A stretch of DNA of 64,000 nt from assembly GCA_905221605.1 (NCBI GenBank), contig CAJNDS010000518.1, positions 1 to 64,000 on the forward strand. Reading direction: 5' to 3'. The position numbers and the translations under genes are program-made. Of this stretch, positions 10,389 to 20,511 are shown one piece after another; position 1 is the first letter of the stretch, and each line of letters starts with the position of its first letter. Under the pieces are notes generated by a model. That model saw nothing but the letters and a program-made list of their open reading frames with translations. It did not search any database and was not told where the DNA came from. The stretch is from Symbiodinium natans. Its lineage: Eukaryota; Sar; Dinophyceae; Suessiales; Symbiodiniaceae.

Positions 10389-10849
10389 CTGAAAAACAAA
10401 CCCCCCAAACCCTAAACCCTAAACCCTAAACCCCAAACCCCAAACCCTAATCCCTAACCCTAGACCCTAGACCCTAAACCCTAAACCTTAAACCCTAAAC
10501 CACCTCTTGAGAAGCTTCGCGCTCAAGGGCTTTGGAACTCCCGCATGCCCGAAAAAGAGCCCTAAACCCTAAACCCTAAACCCTAAACCCTAAACCCTAA
10601 ACCCTAAACCCTAAACCCTAAACCCTAAACCCTAAACCCTAAACCGAAACTTTGGGGAAACCCTAAGACTGCTCAGCTATGCCAGAAATTCAGAGTGTTT
10701 AGGGTTTAGGGTTATAGGTTCTAGGTTATAGGTTATAGGTTGTAGGTTCTAGGTTATAGGTTAAAGGTTCTGGGGAAAAAGGCTTTATAGGTTGTAGGTT
10801 GTAGGTTATAGGTTATAGGGTTCAAGGGTTAAAAGGCTTAGATCAGTCC

Positions 10850-10968
10850 CCTTCGAATTGAAACCCTCGGTGGACAAGTAGTCCTGGACACGATCCTCAT
10901 AAACCCAACACCGGAGAATAAGAAAAGCGCCTAAGCCGCATATCCCTGTACGCCATGACCGTCAAAGC
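10850..10968 (-). CDS. Two small exons with a PP2C-like FDGHG motif
   Basis: Exon 10968-10937 reads FDGHGVQGYA after CTAG| and ends GCG|GCTTAG (GC donor). Exon 10895 to about 10850 reads DRVQDYLSTEGFNSKG after TTTATGAG|. The 41-bp intron has introner-like ends. FDGHG followed by a short helix fits the first metal-binding motif of PP2C phosphatases. The fragment is too short to be certain, and it is unclear whether it belongs to the ankyrin gene or to another gene. Confidence 0.4.
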
Positions 10969-11107
10969 CTAGAACCCGATAACCTATAACCCTCCTATAA
11001 CCCCAAACCCTGAGCCATATAACCCTAAACCCTAAACCCTGAGCCATATAATCCTAAACCCAAAACCCTAAACCCTAAATTCCTAAACCCCTAAAACCCT
11101 GACCCTG

Positions 11108-11212
11108 AACCCTAAACCCCCGCCTTGAGGACGCCCTTCACGCAAGGACCTTGCGTACCGCGCCAGGGCGGAAGTACTTCCGCAGGGCACCCCGCACACC
11201 ATGGCTTCCGCT
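11108..11212 (-). CDS. Putative upstream exon, paralogous to 15557-15650
   Basis: The minus strand reads VCGVPCGSTSALARYARSL. The corresponding island at 15557-15650 reads VCGTAGSTSTALVRHAEAL in the same relative place. The two differ as coding paralogues do, and the ~4.4-kb spacing matches the ankyrin duplication, so both are probably 5' exons of the ankyrin genes. The remaining sequence from 10400 to 12300 is mainly telomeric repeat. Confidence 0.5.
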
Positions 11213-12052
11213 GCGCCAGGGGAGGTGTTTAGGGCATAGGGTTTGGGGTTTAGGGTTTAGGGTTTGGGGTTTAGGATTTAGGGTTCAGGGTTTAGGGTTT
11301 AGGGTTGAGGGTCTAGGGTTTAGGGTTCAGGGTTTCGGGTGTGGGGGGGCTAAGGGTGTGGGGCTAAGGGGCTTCGGAGCTTCGGGCAGTAAGCGTCAGA
11401 CTTTAGGCTCAGGGTTTATAAGGTTTAGGGCTGGTTTGGCACGACTGTTCTTCAGGGCTTCAGGACTGTAGGACGGAGGTGAAGCTGAGTAAGAAGGCCA
11501 GGAGTTTCACGCGGACCCCGACGATAAAACCCGAAAAGCCCAAAGCAAAGACTTAAAAAGTGAGGCTCACAGGCCCACAGGCCGTAAAACCCCGAAGCCA
11601 AAACCGTAAATCCTAAATCCTAAACCCTAAAACCATAAATCCTAAACGCTAAGCCCTGAAGTCAGGGGACTCAAGGAGGAACCCTTGTATGCGCCCGCGT
11701 TCCGCGTAATCGACACCCCCCCCCCCAATGGTATTTCTCTGGGGTTTGCTGGGTCCCAGCTCAATCCGAGGAGAAGAACTGTCTTTGTTTAGGGTCAGGT
11801 CTGTTTAGCAAACCCACAGCTAAAGAAAAAGAACATGGGGTAAAGTATGACTAGGGTTTGCTTGCCCTTCATTGGCGTAAATGGGGAATCCGGCACCTTC
11901 TCTCCCGGAAATAAGTATATTAGGGTTTAGGGTTTAGGGTTTAGGGTTTAGGGATCAGGGATCAGGGTTTAGGGTTTAGGGTTTAGGGTTTAGGGTTTAG
12001 GGTTTAGGGTTTAGGGTTTAGGGTTTAATCCCCCCAAACCCTCAACCGCCAC

Positions 12053-12106
12053 CTGCCCGGAAGTGCAGCCGCTGAGAGCCAACGCTGCCAGCGTCCGCCG
12101 CGCCAT
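12053..12106 (-). CDS. Putative first coding exon
   Basis: ATG at 12106 opens MARRTLAALALSGCTSGQ, 18 codons ending CAG|GTGGCG. It is surrounded on both sides by telomeric repeats. It may be the start exon of the gene that includes the downstream ankyrin exons. Short, hence low confidence. Confidence 0.35.
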
Positions 12107-12302
12107 GGCGAGCAACCCTAAACCCTAAACCCCAAACCCTAAACCCTAAACCCTAAATATCCCTAAATTGCAGCGCCAAGAGAGCTTCGGACTTTAGGCT
12201 CAGGGTTTAGAAGGGAAGGGTCGGTGTGCTACCCTAAACCCTAGACCCTAAAACCTAAACCTCCGATCCTCACGCGCGCGGTTCTTTCTGTGCATGAACG
12301 CT

Positions 12303-12416
12303 GATAGGGTTATAGGGATATAGGGTTATAGGGTTGTAAGGTTATAAGGTTATAAGGTTATAAGGTTAGAAGGTTAGAAGGTTAGAAGGTTAGAAGGTTA
12401 GAAGGTTAGAAGGGTT
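12303..12416. repeat. Short-unit array TTATAAGG / TTAGAAGG
   Basis: Tandem 8-9-bp units (GGTTATAAGGTTATAAGG, then GGTTAGAAGGTTAGAAGG) that look like diverged and locally amplified telomeric heptamers. Confidence 0.85.
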
Positions 12417-12835
12417 ATGGGTCGCACTTCCCTTCCGGACCTTGGGGCACACCAAGGCACAAGCGCGAATCCACAAATGCCCGTGCAGTCGCTGAGACAG
12501 TCCTTCATGCAACCCTGAAACCCCAAAAGCCTCCCAAACTTCAGCAGAAAGCTAAAAAAGAACCTTCGGATGGCCAAAAGCCTCCTAAACTTCAGCAGAA
12601 AGCTTTAAAAAAAAAAACCTTCGGATGGCCTACACGTCCTTAGGACGACAGAAACCCTTGAACCCTGTTTTTCGTCACAGCAGCTCAAGAGTGACACTGT
12701 TATAGTGTGAAAATCTACTAAACCCTAAACCCTAAACCCTCAACCCTAAACCCTAAACCCTGAACCCTAAACCCTACACCCTAAACCCTAGACCCTAAAC
12801 CTTAAACGCTACGGAAGCCCTCGCGACTGGTGAAA

Positions 12836-14990
12836 CTAAAGCTCGATTGAGGCATTCGCAAGCGCTTGTGCCGCCACTCTCTGGCAGCCCTCCCGGTCTC
12901 CCTCAAAAGCTTGCCTTGGAAGCCCAGTAGCCACGTTAGAGTGAAGGTGCCCTTTTTGGGGCTGTTTTTTGGGGTTGCTTGCTTTGTAAGATTTTGTAAG
13001 GCAACCCTGAACCAAAAAAAGGGGAAAGGATACCTCTGGGCTACCAAGTTGCATCAAAAAGTCCGGCAAGGACTGGCCCTGGGCGAAGTCTGCCGCGGCC
13101 CAGTTGCGGGAGTTGCGCAAGTCCATCCGGGCGCCCGCAGCGATTAGGGCGGCGGCAGCCTCGTAATGCCCGTTCATGATGGCTGCCATGAGGGGCGTCT
13201 GCCGGTCCCGATGATAGGCCCACCTGCTCATTAACGTCCTCCTGCCGTGGCGATGTTGAAGCGACTTGGCAGTGAAGAGGATTCGCGCGAGGGCGGTGTG
13301 CAGAGGAACCACTGCGTTGACGTCTGCCCTCAGCTCGAGCAGTCGATGGACGACCTCGGCACTGCCTCCTCGCACCGTCATAGCCACGTAGAGGGACCTG
13401 GACACATCAAACAGCCGAGACCTGGACCCTGCTTGGATGACCAGCTCCTCCAGAGCGGCCATAGTACCACAAGAGGTAGCGTACTCGAAAGCCGAGTCGC
13501 CGAACAAGTTGCGCCTGCCGAGGTCGGCGCCGGATGCGCACAGGATGCGGATGCTTTCCGGGTCGTTGGCAACAGCTGCCGACCCCAAGTCAGGATGCAT
13601 ACCTCCCTCCATCTTGGCTCTTGCAGAGATCAGCAATCGCAAAGAGTCGTGGTGCTTGAACAGAGAACAGACACAAAGCGCGTTGCCTCCCAATGGTACT
13701 CCTGCCATCGGCTGGTCCTTTCGCGTCCAACGGTTTATGCTGGCCCGCATCTGGAGCAAGCCCTGCACCACCAGCGGGTCCCCACGAAGTGCGGCGTAGT
13801 GCACCGGGGACCATCCCCCAGCGTCCACTTCGTGGACTGCTGCGAAGCCGTTCTGGTAGAGGAACTGCTGTGCTGCAAGGGCCGGAGAGCCTGATTCGCA
13901 ACCGCCATCTGGCTCAAACCCGGGGATCAAGTCATACTCTGCCACAGCAGGAAACCCCCGTAGGTGGATGCTTTGCATGTTTAGAAGCACGCGGTAGGCC
14001 ACCAGGTCTTGGCCCCTCAGCAGGAGCCTCAGCTTGCGCACCAGTGCTTTCTGGAACACCTGAGCTAACTTGGTGCGATCCTCCTCGACCGTGAACTGGC
14101 CTTCACCAGCCGAATGCACGACGAAGAATGGCGTGGACGATGTTACCAGCTCGAACTCCGTGGGGCTCTTGATCAGAATCCATGACTGGTTCGGCGACAG
14201 CTCTCGTAGAACTCTTTCAATGCGGGTCCATGCTCTATCAGCCCAGGTCAACTGGGTGAATACTTTCCCCAGCGATGTGCTTTCCACGACTGGGCAGAGG
14301 ACAAAAAAGAACTTACACCTAGCAATGTACCCTGGAATGCTATCAATGGCTCGCGCAAGCTTGCTTCTCTGCCCGGATTCCGGGCTGTTGGTCAAGGAAG
14401 AGCGCTCTAGCTGCGGGCAGGAGAAGTAGTCATACCAAATGAACAGCGGCGCCTCTCGCAGCTGTGAAGGGTGCATGAGCAGCTTTGCTCTCGGGAAGAA
14501 GATCTCGGTGAAGACATCCACGGGTAAGTAGTCCACGGCTGACAGGAGACGTATCATGGCATCCTGGAGCACCCGCAGCTGCTTGCTCTCCGGATCAGGA
14601 TGCCGGTTCCCCACCCACTGGTGCGACACGAACGCGGCGTTTCCCAAGCCCGCGTCGAACTCCACTAGGAGGCCTTTGGCCTTCAGCTCTTCGTGCGGCT
14701 CCACCTGTGGTTTAGGGTCTAGGGTTTAGGGTTTGGGGTTTAGGGTTTAGGGTTTAGGGTTTAGGGTTTAGGGTTTAGGGTTTAGGGTTTAGGGTTTTGT
14801 AGGGTTTAGGGTTTAGGGTCTAGGGTGTTGGGGTTTTGGCTTTTAGGCTTTCGGGTGCTTCTTGAAGTGTAGGCGTGATCACCACCATCCTCGGCCATCC
14901 GTAGCAAGACTTCCGCGGCCACGGTGTACATGGGGAACAGAATCGGCTCAGCCTCCACTCCTCGGCCGCAGCTTAGATCGGCACTCGAAA
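12836..14990 (-). CDS. Ankyrin-repeat protein, copy 2 (three exons seen, 5' incomplete)
   Basis: Exons: about 14990-14890 (ILFPMYTVAAEVLLRMAE, GA donor), 14704-13034 (557 codons, uninterrupted) and 12961-12836 (126 bp, the same length as in copy 1). The acceptor AAACCACAG|GTGGAG directly abuts telomeric repeat. The protein matches copy 1 along its length, with FVSHQWVGNRHPDP and at least three ankyrin repeats. The large exon corresponds exactly to three exons of copy 1, so two introns differ between the paralogues. The last intron (13033-12962, GTATCC to AAACAG) is 72 bp without a stop in frame, so the raw reading frame runs through it. The frame of the C-terminus RVAAQALANASIEL is supported by the decayed copy at 7.3 kb. 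Confidence 0.88.
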
Positions 14991-15173
14991 TTTCTGTACG
15001 TATTCTGGGCCCCTGAGTTCCATATCCCCCAACCATAGAAACCCTAAGCCCTGAAACCCAACAGCGAAATATCCCAAGTTCTAAGCCCCGGGCCGATAAA
15101 CTGGCTTTTGGGTATCTAAGGCTTGGGGTGCAGGGCTTTTGGGTCTGCAGGGACGTTCTTTGGCTTCTCGAGG

Positions 15174-15268
15174 TTGAGGGTTTAGGGTTTAGGGTTTAGG
15201 GTTTAGGGTTTAGGGTTTAGGGTTTAGGGTTTAGGGTTTAGGGTTTAGGGTTTAGGGTTTAGGGTTTA
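15174..15268. repeat. TTTAGGG array next to inverted CCCTAAA tracts
   Basis: About 13 perfect heptamers, followed by CCCTAAA repeats from 15280 with short unique islands. One island (15310-15385) reads ALRREA on the minus strand and resembles ALEREA at 10.5 kb, so it may be another paralogous exon pair. Confidence 0.85.
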
Positions 15269-15670
15269 GAACCCTGAACCCTAAACCCTAAAACCTCAAA
15301 AACCCTGAACACCAGATCACCTCAGGGATGTCCCCACGCTTCTCTTCGGAGAGCACAAGGGCTTACGACTAGCAGCCTCTCCCCCTAAAAGCCCTAAGCC
15401 TTCAAGCCCTGAAGTCCTAAGCCCCAAACCCTAAACCCTAAACCCTAAACATCCCCAAACCCTAAACCCTGAACCCTGAACCCTAAACCCTAAACATCCC
15501 CAAACCCTAAAACCCTAAACTCTAAACCCAAACCCTAAACCCTAAACCCTAAACCCCAGCTCTGCCGGGCTGCCTTCGTCTGTCTCCCCACGCAAGGCCT
15601 CTGCGTGCCGCACGAGGGCCGTCGAGGTCGAACCCGCCGTTCCGCAAACCATTTTTGGGGGGCGGCAGGA

Positions 15671-15812
15671 TAATCCCCTCCCCCTAATGTTAAACCCCCC
15701 CGCCCCTACCCCCTATTATTAAAATCCCACAATATACTAGAGTATAACTATAAGGGGGGGGTATTTGACATTAGGGGGTAGGGGGGTTTAATATTAGGGG
15801 GAGGGGATTATT
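15671..15812. mobile_element. MITE-like element, terminal inverted repeats AATCCCCTCCCCCTAAT
   Basis: Imperfect terminal inverted repeats of about 30 bp (AATCCCCTCCCCCTAAT... and ...ATTAGGGGGAGGGGATTATT) enclose an AT-rich centre with no coding capacity. A diverged partial copy lies at 62225-62315. Confidence 0.75.
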
Positions 15813-15861
15813 GGAAAACTCCGCTTGAAGACCTTTAGGCCCCTGAGCCGAAACAAAAATC

Positions 15862-15981
15862 TAGACCCAGGAGTAACCTGCGAAGTAAAAGGGGCGCCCT
15901 TTCTTGGGTTAAAAGGGGGCTTAATAAGGGAACCTAAGCCCCCAAAAAAAGGAGAATAAGGGGCTGCTCCGGGTCCTAGAA
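15862..15981. mobile_element. Free-standing introner-like element (family I)
   Basis: Begins TCTAGACCCAGGAGTAAC and ends CTGCTCCGGGTCCTAGA, with a core TTGGGTTAAAAGGGGGCTTAATAAGGGAACCTAAGCCCCCAAAAAA. Similar copies stand at 19688-19788 and 25425-25530. The same core forms introns at 7843-7922, 12962-13033 and 18791-18927. The terminal inverted repeats are short. Confidence 0.75.
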
Positions 15982-16107
15982 AACCTTCAGAAGACGCTTT
16001 TGGGCTCCTTGGGTCTGATGCACTCTCGACCTTGCCTTTTTCGGCAAACTTTCTTAAAGCTCTGAGAATGGCAAGCCAAGCCCTCTATCACCCTAAACTT
16101 ACTGTTG

Positions 16108-16193
16108 GCTGGCAAGGGAATGAAAGAATGAACTACTATGGTAGTGTTTATTGCCACCATTCTTTCATTCCCTACCAACCAACAATAAGTAAA
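16108..16193. mobile_element. Short hairpin element
   Basis: TTACTGTTGGCTGGCAAGGG..AATGAAAGAATG is repeated in inverse as CATTCTTTCATTCCCTACCAACCAACAATAA, leaving a 20-30-bp loop. It looks like a very small inverted-repeat element. No coding sequence. Confidence 0.75.
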
Positions 16194-16615
16194 CCCTCTG
16201 CAGCTTGTGATTTGAGTCGTCCTGAAATTCCAAAATCACGAACCACAGGCAAATCTCGAGCCGCAAGGGATTTTGAGCGGCCCTGGAAAAACTCCAAATC
16301 ATAGCCGACTAGTCACAGGCACCCCCTCCCGTGTTCTCAAGCTGATTTGACCTACCAGGCCGCTCGAGATGTCCGCTTTCTTATCCTTCGTTTCCGTTGA
16401 TTCCGCATCCTCAAAAAGCACTGGAAAAGAAGACTTCGGTTACAGGGGTATAGGGGCTGAGGGTTGAGGACTTTAGCTTTGGGGGAGGGGCTGAAGGTTG
16501 AAGATTTTAGCCTTTAATGCTGAAGGGTTGAAGGCTTGAGGGGCCGATGGGGTTCAGAATGCATCATAAGTTTATTGAGCATGTATGCCCTTTCAGCCCT
16601 GGCTTGTCCTCTATT

Positions 16616-16892
16616 AAGGCTTCGCATTAAGGGGGTGGCCGCAAACCTTGGGCAGCATACCCACTTTGCTTGAAGATCCGCGGGTGGGAAAGAGCATGCT
16701 GAGGGCGACACTCTCCTCGACCCGAAATGGCAAAGCGATGTGGGCCCAACTTTGTTTGCAAACGCTCTCATAAATTTGTGCTCGCTGGTCAAACAGTCGA
16801 TTTGCGCTCGAAACAATTTGCCAAAAGTGAATGAGGGCAGCTCGCGGGCTACTCCCTTGGAAAATTGCTTGGGGGCCTGTTCCGTAAATCAA
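16616..16892 (-). other. Open frame, possible repeat-derived fragment
   Basis: 92 codons ending at a stop at about 16614, reading FQGSSPRAALIHFWQIVSS and RAQIYESVCKQSW. Good amino-acid composition but no splice-site or homology support. It lies next to the dispersed 50-bp repeat at 16979 and may be part of a repeated element. Confidence 0.3.
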
Positions 16893-17150
16893 GTTTGAAA
16901 AGGAACTGATATAAAGCTGGACTCCAAATAATTCCGGAGCTTCTTATTCGAAACTATTTTCAGTTTTGGCTCTCCTTCCTACTGGGTTTAAGTACCCTTA
17001 AAAATGTAAAATGTTGCCCAACTATGACAAAGTTTAAGCCCCAAACCCTACAACCCAAATGGCCGCCATTGCCGGTGACAAAAAACGCTTCATCCCCAAA
17101 ACCCCAAGCGGTGAACCCTATCCATATTTAGGGCTTAGGGTTTCGGGCTT

Positions 17151-17296
17151 ACTTGGAGGTTCATGGTACTTATGAACCAATTATGACTTTACTTATACCT
17201 GTACTTATAACCATACTAGGGCACTTCCGGGGCTTAAACGTGAGTTATAAGTACAGTTATCATTGGTGATATAATACGTACCATGAACCTCCAAGT
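17151..17296. mobile_element. MITE-like element with perfect 19-bp terminal inverted repeats
   Basis: ACTTGGAGGTTCATGGTAC at 17151 and its exact reverse complement at the right end. The interior has further inverted motifs (TTATAAGTACAGTTAT). Two more copies, both broken by telomeric repeat, lie at 21605-21843 and 35731-35986. Confidence 0.88.
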
Positions 17297-18453
17297 AGGG
17301 TGTAGGGTGGAGCGCACGAAGCTATGGCGATCCTTCTCGTCGCGGAGGTGGCTGAGAATCTGCAGATGGTCAAAACTCGTTCTTTATCCAGGGTCCTCTC
17401 CTACATCCTAAACCCTAGACCCTAGACCCTAAACCCTAAACCCTAAACCCACGGCCAAACCGGAACCAAAAAAACATCAAGCCTCAAATCTCGCTAAACC
17501 TGCAGCAACCAACACCTGAATCCTAAACACTGCTCGCCTCATATTCCAGGTTGCCCAGTAACCATGGAATAGACAAGGCACCCTTGTTTAATGGGAGTTT
17601 AGAAGAACCTAGAACCCTAAAAATTAATAACAAGATTGTTACAGAGACCTAGAAAGTCAGAATGTGAGATATTCTACGGAGACGTAACCTAGGGCTCCTG
17701 TTCTTAGGGTAGTTACATGGTCCCTTGGTATGGGCCCTTACAAGGGGACCCCTGATACACCGCTGAAAATACCCTACCAAACCCAAGGGCCCGCGCATCA
17801 GAACCCTCTCAAGAAGGTAAGGGACCATATTGAAGGGACCATGTAACTACCCTAAACCCTAAACCCTAAACCCTAAACCCTAAACCCTAAACCCTAAACC
17901 CTAAACATAGTGCTACCACTGGGCGTGTTAGTATTCCGCTGCCGCGCCCTGCGGCAATCGGAAGACTGCGGCTGCGACTCCCAGGCTCTTTGAGAAGTCT
18001 AGGGGCTTCGGGTGTTAAGCTTCCAAGCCCTGAACCCTAAACCCTAAACCCTAAAACCCTAAACCCTAAACCCTAAAACCCTAAAACCCTCAAACCCTAA
18101 AACCCTAAACCCTAAACCCTAAACCCTAAGAGGGCTTTTTTAAGGCCTCAAGCTGATAAGCCCTCAGCCCCTAATTAAGGGCTTGCCGGGTTCAGGGTTT
18201 AGGGTTTAAGGTTTAGGGTTTAGGGTTTAGGGTTTAGGGTTTAGGGTTTAGGGTTTAGGGTTTAGGGTAGTTATACTCACACACCCTAATTAAGGGCTTT
18301 CAGGGCTTTAAGGTCTTTCGGGTCTTAAGGCTCTGGGCTTAACGTCTGGGGCTGAACTAGGGCTTCAGGGCTTTAGGGCTTTTAGGGCTTTTAGGGCTTT
18401 TAGGGCTTTTAGGGCTTTGGGGCTTTAAGGGCTTTAGGGCTTTAGGGCTTTAG

Positions 18454-19042
18454 GGTTGGAGGAAGTCGCAGCTCCTCACTTCTACCTGGATCTCTTATGG
18501 GCACTGGACAGCCCTGCCCTGGGCAGGTTCCTGTTCCTCTTGCGCCCCTCGAGGTGTCCGGGTAAAATTTACGGCCTTTAGGCACCTACTTGCGTGAAAG
18601 GAGGTTTAGGGTTTGGGGTTTGGGGTTTAGGCTCGGGGGATTTAGAGCTGCAGCCTAAATCCGAATAACTTTCTCAACCGGGCCTTGATGTTACACCCAA
18701 ACCCCAAGATCCTACGGTGGACCCTGACCACCTGAACTGCCACCCCTCAGTAGTGGAGGTCCCGCGCAGGGACTTCTGTGACACCCTGAAGTAGGTTGCC
18801 CAGTAACCTAGGATGAAAAAGGGTGCCTTTCTTTGCTTAAATTTACAAGGGAACCTAAACCTACCAAAAAGGGAATAAGGGTACTACTGGGCATCCTAGT
18901 GAATGAAACAAACGCCGGCTTGAAAAGCAACCTGACAAATGCGGCCCAAGATGAAGAGGGGGGCGCACCCGAAAAAAAATGTGGAATGGCTAAAAAAAAA
19001 CAAGCGAACCTCAACATGTGGCTCCCTTTGGCAGCACCGTAA
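18454..19042 (+). CDS. Three-exon plus-strand gene, C-terminal part, unknown protein
   Basis: Exons 18454-18561, 18709-18790 and 18928-19042 join in frame. CCGG|GTAAAA to CCCAAG|AT gives RCP-D-PTVDPDHLNC. CTGAA|GTAGGT to TTGAAAAG|C gives DTL-N-NLTNAAQDEE. Stop at 19040-19042. The first exon is Leu-rich (LEEVAAPHFYLDLLWALDSP) and the last ends with a Lys-rich stretch (KKCGMAKKKQANLN). No family recognised. The first acceptor is GGGCTTTAG|, part of a telomere-like repeat. The second intron is a copy of introner family I. Earlier exons are not identified. Confidence 0.6.
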
Positions 19043-19368
19043 ACCCTGAACCCCTGAAGCCGAAACCCGGAACCATAGGGCCTCTTAGGATGGGATTTAG
19101 GGTTTAGGACTTGTTTGCAGGATAAAGGTTCTGGTTGCAGGATAAGGGTTCAAGAATTGAGGGACTAGGAGGTTTTACTGAGTGGAGGGATTCGGCCTAA
19201 ACCCTAAACCCCCAAACTCTAAAGGCTTGGGGGGGGGCCGTTTGGGTGGCTGGATGCCGCGAGCTCGGGTTCAGATTTTGGGGCTTGAAAGGTTTAGGGC
19301 ACTTGCATGCTTGGGGCTGGTGGTGCCTTGAGGCTCAGGGTCTGGGGTTCGGGTTCAGGTTTCAGGGT

Positions 19369-19447
19369 TCAGGCTTTAGGCTTTAGGCTTTAGGCTTTAG
19401 GCTTTAGGCTTCAGGCTTTCGGCTTTCGGCTTTAGGCTTTAGGCTTA
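19369..19447. repeat. TTTAGGC variant array
   Basis: About ten tandem CTTTAGG units with TTTCGGC variants: a telomeric heptamer with one fixed substitution. Confidence 0.85.
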
Positions 19448-19687
19448 GGGTTCAGGGTTTAGGGTTTAGGGTTTAGGCGGGCTGAGGGGGCGGAAGCGGG
19501 AGCGTCTTCGCTCCTGAATGCCCAAAGCTCCGTGTGCGCTGTGGGAGGCAAACCTCCTGAATTCCAAAACTAGGATGGCCCCTTCACCCTAAACCCTAAA
19601 CCCTAAACCCTAAACCCTAAACCCTAAACCCTAAACCCTAAACCCTAAACCCTAAACCCTAGACCCTCTGAAGAATATTCTAGACCC

Positions 19688-19788
19688 AGGAGTACCCTGG
19701 GAAAAGGGTGCCCCTTTTTGGGTTCAAGGGGTTTGTACGGGAACCTAAACCCGAAAAACAAGGTATTAAGGGCCTACTCCGGGTCCTA
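19688..19788. mobile_element. Introner-like element copy (family I)
   Basis: TCTAGACCCAGGAGTACCC ... GGCCTACTCCGGGTCCTAG with the shared core AAGGGGTTTGTACGGGAACC. Directly to the right (19790-19840) is a sequence resembling the acceptor end of the 56.2-kb gene intron (TTGAAGAAGATTCCTGAATAGGATCC). Confidence 0.7.
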
Positions 19789-19948
19789 GCCTCTTGAAGA
19801 AGATTCCTGAATAGGATCCTCTTAACCCAAAATAAGGGGTACCCTTTCTCGGGCTCTGTTTGAAGGATTCTAGTACTTATGGGGTAAATTTTGAGGAACC
19901 CCTATTTTCGGAAATCCCCATAGAAAAAACACCCCAAGGAGGGCCTAC

Positions 19949-20005
19949 CTAGAAAATCATTCGTCTCACAGTCCGCCGCCTTCGACCGAGGCCGCGCGCC
20001 TTTGT
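19949..20005 (-). CDS. Small exon, unknown protein
   Basis: Reads ARPRSKAADCETNDFL and ends CTAG|GTAGGC, a donor sequence that recurs at other exon ends in the window. It may be a further exon of the minus-strand gene ending at 20512, or a neighbour. Confidence 0.35.
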   Translation of the reverse strand, partial: TKARGLGRRRRTVRRMIF

Positions 20006-20228
20006 GGTTTTGGGGCTTGGGGCTTCTAGGGGATTTCCCTAAACCCTATAAACCCTAAACCCTAATCCCTAAACCCTAAACCCTTAACCCTAATCCTAAA
20101 CCCTAAACCCTAAATCCTAATCCCCTAAACCGAGGAGAATTGGGGTTTCGGGTAGGAGGCTTGGCGGGCCATCGGAATTGGGGAGTTAAGGTTCAGGGCT
20201 CGAGGTTCAGGAGTGCAAGCTAAGCCCT

Positions 20229-20341
20229 ATAGGTTGGGATGTTCCCCCTTATACTAACAGTCTATAACAGGATTATAGTACCCCCTAGAAAAGTCCCTAT
20301 TAACGAGCTGTTCGTATGAGGGGGAACATCCCAACCTATAA
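20229..20341. mobile_element. MITE-like element, TIR TATAGGTTGGGATGTTCCCC
   Basis: Inverted repeats of about 22 bp flank a centre with ATTATAGTACCCCCTA. Diverged copies sit at 23196-23290, 24097-24246 and 48279-48433. Non-coding. Confidence 0.85.
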
Positions 20342-20511
20342 GCCCCAAACCCCTTAGACCTCATTTAGGGCCCTGAATGATTAGAATAGGCTTCTGGGGG
20401 CTATTGTAATATAATCACAGAGGGATTTATAGGGGAATACCATTACTGGTAGCAATTCTTCGGCCCCCGTTCTTACCCTTCCCTCTCAGCCCCTGCGAAG
20501 CCCAGGGCGCC

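Noticed and set aside
17930-18010. Exon reading SKSLGVAAAVFRLPQG on minus or LPLGVLVFRCRALRQ on plus
   Set aside because: Both strands are open and protein-like and no phase-consistent join decides between them.
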